Shown here in pieces: positions 1 through 7,878 of a DNA stretch of 64,000 nucleotides (the stretch's first letter is position 1; each line of letters opens with the position of its first letter). Under the pieces are notes generated by a model, which was not told where the DNA came from, ran no database searches, and saw only the letters and a list, made by a program, of their open reading frames with translations. The stretch is from Terrihalobacillus insolitus (GTDB lineage: Bacteria > Bacillota > Bacilli > Bacillales > Amphibacillaceae): assembly GCF_028416575.1 (NCBI RefSeq), contig NZ_JAMQKB010000002.1:186001-250000 (forward strand). The letters run 5' to 3'. The position numbers were made by a program, and so were the translations under genes.

Positions 1-498
1 TTCTTTCAAATAAATTTCTTTCGTAAAACCACTTAACAACGGAGCATCCCCAAGAGAAGGTTCCCCTTGTTGTTTGTCCAAAACTTTTCCGGTTTCTAAA
101 ATTGGACTCCAACTCCCATTTACTTTTACATAGGCAACTCGATCATATTCTTCTACCTCAATACGAATGGTTGATGGGAATTTCTTAGAGACCTGAACAC
201 TCTTAATAAGAGGATTATTCTTTATTGAAGTTTCCACTTTATTTTTATCAACGCTCCAAAAGTTGTCTTTTTTCGAAAGACCACTTTGTTCCTTTATGTA
301 CTGTTCCTCGAGAAATGCGTTACCACTCACAGCAACATATCGAACATCACTGAGGGAGGATTGTAAATAAATGATAATGGAGATTAACACAAAGAAAACA
401 GAGAGATAAAAAATCAAGCGTCGGTTTGCTTTTTTCTTCCGAGCCTGCTTTAGTTTAGGAATTCTGTCTTCAATCGACACAACCTTCTTTTTGTTCAT
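1..498 (-). CDS. divIB: Cell division protein DivIB/FtsQ, N-terminal part (cut by window edge)
   Basis: The gene reads from an ATG at 498 to the window edge, giving 166 residues and no stop, so only the N-terminal part is present. The visible protein has a basic cytoplasmic start (MNKKKVVSIEDR), one membrane segment at about residues 27-48, then an extracellular POTRA-type domain starting near VRYVAVSGNAFL. This is the DivIB/FtsQ architecture; the family stabilises the FtsL-DivIC-PBP2B complex at the septum. An SD sequence AAAGGAAG sits 7 nt before the ATG. It is the last dcw gene seen here, downstream of spoVE on the same strand. In B. subtilis murG and murB lie between spoVE and divIB; here only a repeat element does. 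Identification is by architecture plus synteny. Confidence 0.88.
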   Translation of the reverse strand, partial: MNKKKVVSIEDRIPKLKQARKKKANRRLIFYLSVFFVLISIIIYLQSSLSDVRYVAVSGNAFLEEQYIKEQSGLSKKDNFWSVDKNKVETSIKNNPLIKSVQVSKKFPSTIRIEVEEYDRVAYVKVNGSWSPILETGKVLDKQQGEPSLGDAPLLSGFTKEIYLKE

Positions 499-608
499 CT
501 AAGGTCTTCCTTTAAAAAGATTTTACGCATATTTAAATTATATCACATTTTTATTCTTTATCCGACCTACTTCCAAACAATTTTCAACTTCATTTTACTA
601 AACGTTCA

Positions 609-773
609 TTTAATAGTGCATGTTCAAAAAGTCACCGAATTAGAAGCAAGCAGGTCGAGGCGGCGTAGTTTTGAGGAGCGCAGTGTAGACATAACCTACA
701 TGAGCACCGGAAAAACAAGCCAACGAAGAGATGCGCCGCTTATCATTTGGTGACTTTTTGAACATCCTTTAAT
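609..773 (+). mobile_element. Inverted-repeat element, copy A (MITE-like)
   Basis: Short non-coding element between spoVE and divIB. The left end TGTTCAAAAAGTCACC and the right end GGTGACTTTTTGAACA are inverted repeats that continue imperfectly to about 28 bp. TTTAAT occurs directly at both borders (609-614 and 768-773). The interior carries the shared AAGCAGGTCGAGGCGGCG block and a small TGTAG/CTACA hairpin. It is richer in G+C than its surroundings. No reading frame in it looks like a protein. Same family as the copies near 1984, 4715, 15853, 21446 and 24779. Confidence 0.8.
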
Positions 774-780
774 GAACAAA

Positions 781-811
781 AAAACTCCTTCCCCATTAAA
801 GGAGAAAGAGA
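781..811 (-). terminator. Rho-independent terminator after spoVE
   Basis: Read on the minus strand, CTCCTTTAATGGGGAAGGAG forms a hairpin followed by TTTTTTTG, just after the spoVE stop. It probably ends most dcw transcripts, so divIB may depend on read-through or on its own promoter. Confidence 0.6.
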
Positions 812-818
812 TGTTAAG

Positions 819-2000
819 TTAAATTTTCGCATATTTACTTATATTCAACAGAATTCCGACAGAGAAAAGTGTAAGGGTTAATGATGAGCCACCATAACTA
901 ATAAATGGTAATGTTATCCCGGTAACAGGTATAAGCCCAATAACCACGCTAATATTGATCATCACCTGTATCGAAATCATCCCGATAATCCCTAACCCCA
1001 GTAAACTTCCAAATGTATCTGGTGCAGCTAAGGAAACACGAATCCCTCTCCATAAAAGAAGTAAAAACAAGAGTAGCACGAACGTTCCACCGATAAACCC
1101 CAATTCTTCTGCCAGTATTGCAAAAATAAAATCATTTTGCGGCTCAGGCAAGTAAAAAAACTTTTGCAGACTTTGGCCTAAACCTAGCCCCATTAGTCCA
1201 CCAGGCCCAATAGCATAAAGGGATTGAATAATTTGGAATCCATCCCCTAGTGGATCCTCCCACGGATTTAAAAATGCCGTAATTCGATCGATACGGTATG
1301 GCGCGGACGCTATTAATCCAGCAAAACCAACTAAGCCAAGTAGTCCCAATCCGATAAAATGTGAAATTCTAGCTCCTGCTACAAAGATCATCACCATGCT
1401 GGTTAAAACAAGAACCATACCTGTACCCAAATCGGGTTGTAGCATGATAAAGCCAAATGCAACAAATACAAGTAGAAGGGATGGAAGAAAGCCCTTTTTT
1501 AAGGATGTAATATACTTTTGGTGGATGGATAGATATGTAGCTAAAAAAATGATTAATCCAAGTTTCATGAACTCAGAAGGTTGAACACTAAAGGCACCAA
1601 CCCCTATCCAGCTCCTAGCTCCACCACGGACCATTCCAACTCCTGGAATTAAAACAGCTAATAGTAACAGGAAACAGATAAGTAAGATCGGCTTTGCGTA
1701 CTTTCGCCAAAAATAATAAGGAACATTCATGACACCATACATGGCGATTATCCCAACAACAGCGAACAGCAACTGCCTTTTAGCAAAGAAAAAAGAATCA
1801 TTAAATCTGTAATTAGCCCAAATAGCCGAAGCACTATATACCATTACAACTCCAACGGTTAACAAAGCTAAAATCACGATCGTTAGTATTAAGTCTGGCG
1901 CGTGTTTACTCTGCGCCTTTTGTCTCCATTTAAACAAAAAGACACCCCATCTCCAAAAAACATCAGAACGTGGGGCTTGGCCATAATAGTGCGTGTTCAA
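819..2000 (-). CDS. spoVE: SEDS-family peptidoglycan polymerase SpoVE (FtsW/RodA family)
   Basis: Polytopic SEDS glycosyltransferase that polymerises lipid II; in B. subtilis SpoVE makes spore cortex together with SpoVD. Family motifs are visible in order: YSASAIWA, GVGMVRGGARSWIG, QPSEFMKL, QPDLGTGM, GFQIIQSLYAIGPGG, ILAEELGF and LPFISYGGSS, with about ten hydrophobic segments. Order murD-spoVE supports SpoVE rather than the vegetative FtsW, which is encoded separately at 43259-44467. The start is unsettled. No in-frame ATG precedes the conserved part; the frame opens with a TTG at 2000 inside the edge of repeat copy B, and another TTG at 1937 follows GGGGTG by about 5 nt. Homologues begin shortly before APDLIL, which favours 1937. 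The repeat may have replaced the original 5' end. Confidence 0.9.
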   Translation of the reverse strand: MNTHYYGQAPRSDVFWRWGVFLFKWRQKAQSKHAPDLILTIVILALLTVGVVMVYSASAIWANYRFNDSFFFAKRQLLFAVVGIIAMYGVMNVPYYFWRKYAKPILLICFLLLLAVLIPGVGMVRGGARSWIGVGAFSVQPSEFMKLGLIIFLATYLSIHQKYITSLKKGFLPSLLLVFVAFGFIMLQPDLGTGMVLVLTSMVMIFVAGARISHFIGLGLLGLVGFAGLIASAPYRIDRITAFLNPWEDPLGDGFQIIQSLYAIGPGGLMGLGLGQSLQKFFYLPEPQNDFIFAILAEELGFIGGTFVLLLFLLLLWRGIRVSLAAPDTFGSLLGLGIIGMISIQVMINISVVIGLIPVTGITLPFISYGGSSLTLTLFSVGILLNISKYAKI

Positions 2001-2213
2001 AAAGTCGGCAAATTAGAAGCAAGCAGGTCGAGGCGGCGATGCTTCTGAGAACCGCAGTGTAGGCTTTCCCTACATGAGGACCGGAAGAACGAGCCATTTA
2101 AGGAATACAGGCTAAGACCGCCACGTCCTGTGGCAACGCCTGCATGACCCACATCGTGTGGGCCCGAGATGCGTAGCTTATCATTTGGTGACTTTTTGAA
2201 CATCCTCTAATAG
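1984..2213 (+). mobile_element. Inverted-repeat element, copy B (long form with twin hairpins)
   Basis: Long copy of the repeat family between murD and spoVE. Left end GTGCGTGTTCAAAAAGTC, right end GACTTTTTGAACATCCTC, flanked by direct TAATAG (1984-1989 and 2208-2213). Besides the common left block it contains a module with two hairpins, GCCAC-gtcct-GTGGC (2120-2134) and CCCACA-tcg-TGTGGG (2148-2162). Its left edge overlaps the possible TTG start of spoVE. Confidence 0.82.
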
Positions 2214-2276
2214 AGAAGAGAGCCTTCTCACTATAAAAAAAGAGGAAGAACTCGATGCAACATGTAAAACAAGCCC

Positions 2277-3626
2277 CTATTCTAATGTATGCACAGCTTC
2301 CGTAAACATGTCTCCTCTTTCTTCAAACGTTGCATATTGATCCCAGCTTGCACATGCTGGTGAAAGAAGTATGATGTCCTGTTCACTAGAGAGCTCATAC
2401 GCTTTTTGTACGGCATGTTTTACATTATCGACGAATTTCACTGTATCTATTCCTGCCTGGTGTGCAGTTTTAGCTAATTTTTGAGCTGTCTCTCCAAAAA
2501 CCACCATGGCTTTTACTTTTTCTAAATGTGGGATTAAATCATCAAATGAATTCCCTCGATCTAATCCTCCAGCGAGCAATATGATCGGATGTTCAAAAGC
2601 TGCTAATGCCTTGGAGGTTGCTAAAATGTTGGTTGCCTTTGAATCATTATAAAATAATCTTCCATTTCGATTATCTACAAACTGTAAGCGATGTTTGACA
2701 CCTGTAAACGTCTTAAGTACATCTTGAATGGCTGCTGTTGTCACACCGTTTAATTTAGCTGCACAGACTGCCGCTAAAATATTCTCTAAATTATGTTTTC
2801 CGACGAGTACGATATCGGAAAGTAAAATGATTTCTTCCTCTTTAAAGTAAATCGATGTGTTGTTACACCAAGCTCCATCTATACATCTCTTTGTAATAGA
2901 AAAAGGAACTTTGATGGAAGGTGCTTCCTGAACAGTATCCACTACTTGTTCGTCATCCGCATTGTATACAATAAAGTCGTGTTCCGTTTGATTTTTAAAA
3001 ATATTGCTTTTTGCACGTTTGTAGTTTTCAAACGACTGATGATAATCAAGATGACTTTCAAATAAATTTAGAAGTACGGCGATATCAGGTCTAAACGTTT
3101 CAACACCTAACAATTGAAAGGAGGAAAGCTCTATGACCATACTTTCATTTTGTTCAAGTGATTGTGCTACCTCCGTTGCTACGTTTCCGATATTTCCAGC
3201 AATTTTAGCCTGTTGATTACTATTTTTCAACATTTCATAAATTAACGTAGTAGTAGTCGTTTTCCCGTTTGAGCCAGTTATTCCGATCAAATGGCCATCA
3301 ACAAGGCGTGAAGCCAATTCGATTTCCGTTATAATAGGTAGCTCTCTTTGTTCTGCTTCTGCGACGATTACATTGTCATAAGGTATGCCTGGGTTTTTAA
3401 CTAATAAATCAACATCGTCCAAAACAGAGATAGGGTGTCCACCTGTAACCACTTCTACACCCATCTCTTCTAATTGTCGTACAGCTAAATCAGTAGGCTT
3501 AGCCTTTAAATCATTTACTCGTACCTTTTTACCACTTTGTTTTAAAAGCTTAGCAGCGGCAGTCCCGCTCTTCGCTAATCCCAATACTAAAATTTTCTCA
3601 TACGGTAAGTCCACAATTTTTTTCAT
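2277..3626 (-). CDS. murD: UDP-N-acetylmuramoyl-L-alanine--D-glutamate ligase
   Basis: Cytoplasmic Mur ligase that adds D-glutamate to UDP-MurNAc-L-Ala using ATP. The Rossmann-like N-terminus (VLGLAKSGTAAAKLL), the P-loop GSNGKTTTTT and the C-terminal LLSPACASWDQY block are all present. Length is 449 aa, as expected for the family. A GTG nine bases upstream (3635) would overlap the SD, so the ATG at 3626 is chosen: GAGGTG lies 8 nt before it and the ATG shares a base with the mraY stop (TAATG), implying translational coupling. It is followed by repeat copy B and then spoVE. Confidence 0.96.
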   Translation of the reverse strand: MKKIVDLPYEKILVLGLAKSGTAAAKLLKQSGKKVRVNDLKAKPTDLAVRQLEEMGVEVVTGGHPISVLDDVDLLVKNPGIPYDNVIVAEAEQRELPIITEIELASRLVDGHLIGITGSNGKTTTTTLIYEMLKNSNQQAKIAGNIGNVATEVAQSLEQNESMVIELSSFQLLGVETFRPDIAVLLNLFESHLDYHQSFENYKRAKSNIFKNQTEHDFIVYNADDEQVVDTVQEAPSIKVPFSITKRCIDGAWCNNTSIYFKEEEIILLSDIVLVGKHNLENILAAVCAAKLNGVTTAAIQDVLKTFTGVKHRLQFVDNRNGRLFYNDSKATNILATSKALAAFEHPIILLAGGLDRGNSFDDLIPHLEKVKAMVVFGETAQKLAKTAHQAGIDTVKFVDNVKHAVQKAYELSSEQDIILLSPACASWDQYATFEERGDMFTEAVHTLE

Positions 3627-4609
3627 TATAACCACACCTCAATATAAATACCCAAAGCAGCGAAAATAAATCCAACCATCCAAAAAGTTGTGACAACTCT
3701 CCATTCTGACCAACCCATCAGCTCATAGTGATGGTGTAGTGGACTCATTTTGAAAACGCGCTTTCCAGTTGTTTTAAATGATATGACCTGTATGATAACA
3801 GAAAGCGTCTCAAGGACGAATACGCCACCAATTATAACTAATAGAATTTCCATTTTTGTAAGGATGGCGATCGTTGCGATCGCTCCTCCCAAAGCTAAAG
3901 AACCTGTATCCCCCATAAACACTCTTGCCGGGTGCGCATTAAATACTAAGAAACCTAACAATGAACCTACAACCGCTAGCGAAAAAATGGTGATTTCAAA
4001 CTGTGGGAAACCATACCAAGCTAAAATGCCAAATGCACCAAAGGCGATTGCTGCTGTACCAGCCAAAAGTCCATCCAATCCGTCTGTTAAATTAACGGCA
4101 TTAGATGTCCCTACAAGCATGATCATGATTAAAACAGCATAGCCAAAGCCCAGTTCCCATTGTATATTCGTGCCAGGAACCTGTATATATGTAGGGAAAC
4201 CTTGCTGTCGTAAAATAAAGTAAAAAATAATGGAAATCACCACTTGGCCAAGAAGCTTTTGTTTGGATGTTAGCCCCAAATTCCGCTTCAATACCACCTT
4301 TATAAAGTCATCAAGAAATCCTAATAACCCAAAACCTAATAAAACAAATAATAGCAAAAACACTTCAAAATTTAGCGGGTTAGGATTAAATTTACTTGTC
4401 ATGACAAGCGTGGTAATTGTAATGCTAATCACGATCATAACCCCACCCATTGTAGGGGTGCCCGTTTTCTTTTGATGGGATTGTGGCCCTTCCTCACGTA
4501 TACTCTGTCCAAACTTTAGTCGTGTTAATACCGGGATTAACAAAGGAGAAACGAGGACGGTTATTAAAAAGGCAATTGCCATTGTCACTATTAAGACGTA
4601 TTCATTCAA
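3626..4609 (-). CDS. mraY: Phospho-N-acetylmuramoyl-pentapeptide-transferase (lipid I synthase)
   Basis: Integral membrane enzyme transferring phospho-MurNAc-pentapeptide from UDP to undecaprenyl phosphate, the first membrane step of peptidoglycan synthesis. Diagnostic motifs: [13 protein letters not shown] near the N-terminus, [21 protein letters not shown] and the SPLHHHYE histidine motif; about ten membrane helices. Length 327 aa is normal. The start is TTG, with GGGAGG 8 nt upstream; the nearby ATG is out of frame. Its stop overlaps the murD start. Upstream lies a gap holding a repeat scar and copy C, which separates it from murF, so murF-mraY coupling is looser than elsewhere in the cluster. 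Confidence 0.97.
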   Translation of the reverse strand: MNEYVLIVTMAIAFLITVLVSPLLIPVLTRLKFGQSIREEGPQSHQKKTGTPTMGGVMIVISITITTLVMTSKFNPNPLNFEVFLLLFVLLGFGLLGFLDDFIKVVLKRNLGLTSKQKLLGQVVISIIFYFILRQQGFPTYIQVPGTNIQWELGFGYAVLIMIMLVGTSNAVNLTDGLDGLLAGTAAIAFGAFGILAWYGFPQFEITIFSLAVVGSLLGFLVFNAHPARVFMGDTGSLALGGAIATIAILTKMEILLVIIGGVFVLETLSVIIQVISFKTTGKRVFKMSPLHHHYELMGWSEWRVVTTFWMVGFIFAALGIYIEVWL

Positions 4610-4657
4610 TTACATTCCCTCCCTTACTACAGTTACCGTCCTTAAACATCTACAAAT

Positions 4658-4674
4658 GTGTGTTCAAAAAGGTC
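4658..4674 (+). repeat. Scar of the inverted-repeat family (one end)
   Basis: GTGTGTTCAAAAAGGTC resembles the left end of the repeat family with one inserted G. It lies 40 bp before the full copy C, so two insertions or one rearrangement seem to have happened in the murF-mraY gap. Confidence 0.4.
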
Positions 4675-4714
4675 AGCTGTGACTTCATGTATATTCTTTA
4701 CAAGGATATGTTTT

Positions 4715-4882
4715 CTAATAGCGAGCGTTCAAAAAGTTGCCGAATTAGAAGCAAGCAGGTCGAGGCGGCGTAGTTTTGAGGAGCACAATGTAGACATAAC
4801 CTACATGAGCACCGGAAAAACAAGCCAACGAAGAGATGCGCAGCTTATCATTTGGTGCATTTTTGAACATCCTCTAATAGCG
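4715..4882 (+). mobile_element. Inverted-repeat element, copy C, overlapping the murF 3' end
   Basis: Copy of the same family as A, with the short interior. It is bounded by a 9-bp direct repeat CTAATAGCG (4715-4723 and 4874-4882). The right end has one change (TGCATTTTTGAACA instead of TGACTTTTTGAACA). The murF frame runs into this end, which supplies its final codons and its TGA stop. Confidence 0.82.
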
Positions 4883-6221
4883 TTTCTAGTTTAACCCCTC
4901 GTGAAGCTTTGAGTAATACAATCGTGTCTTCGGTTAGATGACCCTTTAATTCTTGAAGTAGGTCATCCTTCTTATAAAAGTGTTTTGCAAGAGTCGGTAG
5001 CTTGCGACTATGTAGTTCCTCTGTAATTTCTTTTGCGTCATTTCCTAATGTAAATACAACATCTATCTCGTTTGTAATTACGTTCGCCACTTCTCGATGG
5101 AATTGCTTGGACTCTTTCCCTAGCTCATACATATCCCCTAATATAACAATCTTATTTTTAAAGGAATGCATATTTGCAACAACCTCAATGGATGCCTTCA
5201 TAGAGGTTGGCGAAGCATTATAGGCATCATTAATAATCGTTGATCCATTTATTCCTTGCACGATTTCAAATCGCATTCCAGACAACGATAATGTTCTTAA
5301 AGCCTGTTTAATCTTATCGAGTGGAACATTGAGTAAATTACCAAGCGTTATGGCGTATGTAGCATTTTTTGCATGATGTTTCCCTAGTAATTTCAATTCG
5401 TACCGTTCTTCACCGTTTATCGAAAATGTCGTAGCTTCAGTGGTCATGAAAACGTCGTGCACAACAATGGTATTTGACGATGAAAAACCACAACTAATGA
5501 CTTTTTCTTTACGATGAAGTGGCTTCAATAGTGCTTCGTCTCCGTCTAAGAGAAGGAAGCCATTTTTGCTCATTCCTGCAAGAATCTCTGACTTTGCTTG
5601 TGCAATCCCTTCTCTAGAACCTAAATATTCAATGTGTGATTCTCCTATATTTGTAATCACACCATAATCAGGCTCAGCAATCAAGGACAATTGTTCAATT
5701 TCACCAAAATGGCTCATTCCCATTTCTAAAACCAGTATTTCTGTAGTTCCATCCATAGACAAGATCGTTAAAGGCAGTCCAATATGGTTATTCAAATTCC
5801 CTTGCGTTTTATGGACTTTATACTGTGACTCTAGAACACCTGCAACAAGATCTTTCGTTGTTGTCTTTCCATTGGAACCAGTAATTCCAATTACGATCGG
5901 ATTCACCTTTTTACGATACCAATAGGAAAGGCGCTGTAGAGCTACAAGTGGATCGTCTACAAGGAACACAGGAAAATCTGTAGGAAGAAAAGCAGGAATA
6001 TCTTTATCTTTCTGCCATAAACAAGCCACTGCACCATTGTTAAATGCTTGTTTAATAAATGAGTGCCCGTCAAATGACTCTCCAATAAGTGGAACAAACA
6101 ATGATTTTCTCGACTGTTTCCGGCTATCTGTAACGACCTCCGAAATGGAGATCGAATCGTGCACAGCACCTTGATGTTCTGGAAAAAGTTCTTCTATTTC
6201 TCTTGTTGAAAATAGCATCAT
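4848..6221 (-). CDS. murF: UDP-MurNAc-tripeptide--D-Ala-D-Ala ligase
   Basis: Cytoplasmic Mur ligase adding the D-Ala-D-Ala dipeptide. P-loop GSNGKTTTKDLV, the KTQGNLNNHIGLP block and EMGMSHFGEIEQL are typical of MurF. The 457-aa length is normal. The gene starts ATGATG directly after the murE TAA, with AAGGAG inside the murE end, so the two are coupled. In B. subtilis murF is far from this cluster; here it sits between murE and mraY. Unusual feature: the last ten or so residues (LLEDVQKCTK) and the stop codon lie in or against repeat copy C, so the native C-terminus has probably been replaced by repeat sequence. The catalytic core is unaffected. Confidence 0.96.
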   Translation of the reverse strand: MMLFSTREIEELFPEHQGAVHDSISISEVVTDSRKQSRKSLFVPLIGESFDGHSFIKQAFNNGAVACLWQKDKDIPAFLPTDFPVFLVDDPLVALQRLSYWYRKKVNPIVIGITGSNGKTTTKDLVAGVLESQYKVHKTQGNLNNHIGLPLTILSMDGTTEILVLEMGMSHFGEIEQLSLIAEPDYGVITNIGESHIEYLGSREGIAQAKSEILAGMSKNGFLLLDGDEALLKPLHRKEKVISCGFSSSNTIVVHDVFMTTEATTFSINGEERYELKLLGKHHAKNATYAITLGNLLNVPLDKIKQALRTLSLSGMRFEIVQGINGSTIINDAYNASPTSMKASIEVVANMHSFKNKIVILGDMYELGKESKQFHREVANVITNEIDVVFTLGNDAKEITEELHSRKLPTLAKHFYKKDDLLQELKGHLTEDTIVLLKASRGVKLETLLEDVQKCTK

Positions 6222-7700
6222 TTATTTCTCCTTATTTAGTATTTCCAAAATTGCTTGAACAGTTACCTTCCGATCGTCAAATTCAATCGTTTCATCACCA
6301 ATAATTTGATAGGTTTCATGACCCTTACCTGCAATTAGTACAATGTCGTTCTTTTTTGCATTTTTAAGGCTATCATAGATTGCCTGTTTTCGATCGGGAA
6401 TCACCTTATATGTGTCACTGGTTAAATCTGCCGTCATATCCTGTAGAATACGGATAGGATCCTCTGTACGCGGATTATCTGAGGTAAATATAGCCTGATC
6501 AGCATATCGCATGGCAACTTGCGCCATTTTAGGGCGTTTCGTTCGATCCCGATCTCCACCACAACCAATAACTACTGAAACATTTCCTTTTGCGATTGAC
6601 TGAACGGTCTTTAACACGTTTTCAAGCGAATCAGGAGTATGAGCGTAATCAACAACTACACCAAAGGGTTGCCCTACATCTACTGGCTCGAACCTGCCTC
6701 TCACACCAGTTGTTTTTTCAAAAGCTGATTTGATCGATTGTAATGGGACATGATCACATAGTGCAGCTGCAGCAGAAGCGAGCATATTATACACACTAAA
6801 TTCACCCATTAGTTTGCTCACAATTTCAATGTTTCCTTTAGGAGTGACAAGTGTAAATCTCGATCCTTTTGCATCAAGTTGGATGTCTTTTGCAATTACG
6901 TCTGCTTTATGATGGATTCCATATGTTACAACATGCTGCGCAGTACTTTTTATTAAAACCTTACTACTGGAATCATCTGCATTTAAAATAGCAAACTTTG
7001 GTTTGTCTCGATTATAAGTGTTGCCTAGCATGGAAAACAGAAGGCTCTTCGCTCTAAGGTAGTCATCCATATTCTTATGATAATCTAAATGATCTTGTGA
7101 TAAATTGGTAAAGATACTAATATCAAAGTCGCAGCCATATACTCGACCTAAATCGAGTGCATGGGATGAAACCTCCATAATAGTCGTCTTCACATCTTCT
7201 TCAACCATTTGGTAAAAACTTTTTTGCAAAAATAATGCATCAGGGGTTGTGTTTTTTACAGAAAAAACGTTTTCCCCTATTTTCATTTGAATGGTACCAA
7301 TCATCCCTGTTTTCACCTGTTGTTCGCGAAAAATCGCTTCTAGCAAGTAAGAAACCGTTGTTTTACCATTCGTACCGGTTATGCCAATCAAAGACAAATT
7401 CTTTGTTGGACTTTTATAGAAGGCATCAGCAAGAATGGCTAAAGCTCTTGTAGTATCCGACACTAGAATTACTGGAACGGAAACGTTTAGTTCTCTTTCT
7501 GCAATAATTGCAACTGCTCCGTTAGCTTCAGCCTGTTTCGCAAAGTCATGCCCATCAACCGTGTAACCTTCTATGCACATAAATAGATGTCCTGGTTGTA
7601 CTGCTCTTGAATCCATTTCTATCCCAGTGATCTCTATTTCATCAATGGAGGAAGTTGCTTCATACCAATGCAAGGCATGAATAAGGTCGATTAGCTTCAC
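6222..7700 (-). CDS. murE: UDP-MurNAc-L-Ala-D-Glu--meso-diaminopimelate ligase
   Basis: Cytoplasmic Mur ligase adding the third amino acid of the stem peptide. P-loop GTNGKTTVSYLL near residue 110, the MEVSSHALDLGRV block and the specificity motif DNPR (in TSDNPRTEDP) are visible; DNPR is the signature of enzymes that add meso-diaminopimelate rather than lysine. Length 492 aa. Start is GTG with AGGGTG about 9 nt upstream. The stop is immediately followed by the murF ATG. A 178-nt gap separates it from spoVD; no clear hairpin was found in that gap. Confidence 0.97.
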   Translation of the reverse strand: MKLIDLIHALHWYEATSSIDEIEITGIEMDSRAVQPGHLFMCIEGYTVDGHDFAKQAEANGAVAIIAERELNVSVPVILVSDTTRALAILADAFYKSPTKNLSLIGITGTNGKTTVSYLLEAIFREQQVKTGMIGTIQMKIGENVFSVKNTTPDALFLQKSFYQMVEEDVKTTIMEVSSHALDLGRVYGCDFDISIFTNLSQDHLDYHKNMDDYLRAKSLLFSMLGNTYNRDKPKFAILNADDSSSKVLIKSTAQHVVTYGIHHKADVIAKDIQLDAKGSRFTLVTPKGNIEIVSKLMGEFSVYNMLASAAAALCDHVPLQSIKSAFEKTTGVRGRFEPVDVGQPFGVVVDYAHTPDSLENVLKTVQSIAKGNVSVVIGCGGDRDRTKRPKMAQVAMRYADQAIFTSDNPRTEDPIRILQDMTADLTSDTYKVIPDRKQAIYDSLKNAKKNDIVLIAGKGHETYQIIGDETIEFDDRKVTVQAILEILNKEK

Positions 7701-7878
7701 TAGTTAACACACCCTAACTTTACATGAACCCTGTATGCTACCATATATCTATTCCGACATGAGGGTACGTAGATTGGATTTGATCTTTGCCTAGAACATT
7801 TTTAAAGTCCGCACTCAAAAAGGAAAAGACCATGTATATTATAACAGAAGTTACCTTACATCTCGATTAAGAATGAAA

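Noticed and set aside
609..773. Repeat copies considered as simple rho-independent terminators
   Set aside because: The inverted ends are 100-280 bp apart and flanked by direct repeats, and nearby genes have their own normal terminators, so a mobile-type element is a better reading.
1997..2203. 68-codon frame inside repeat copy B
   Set aside because: Not conserved as a reading frame in copies A, C, D or F.
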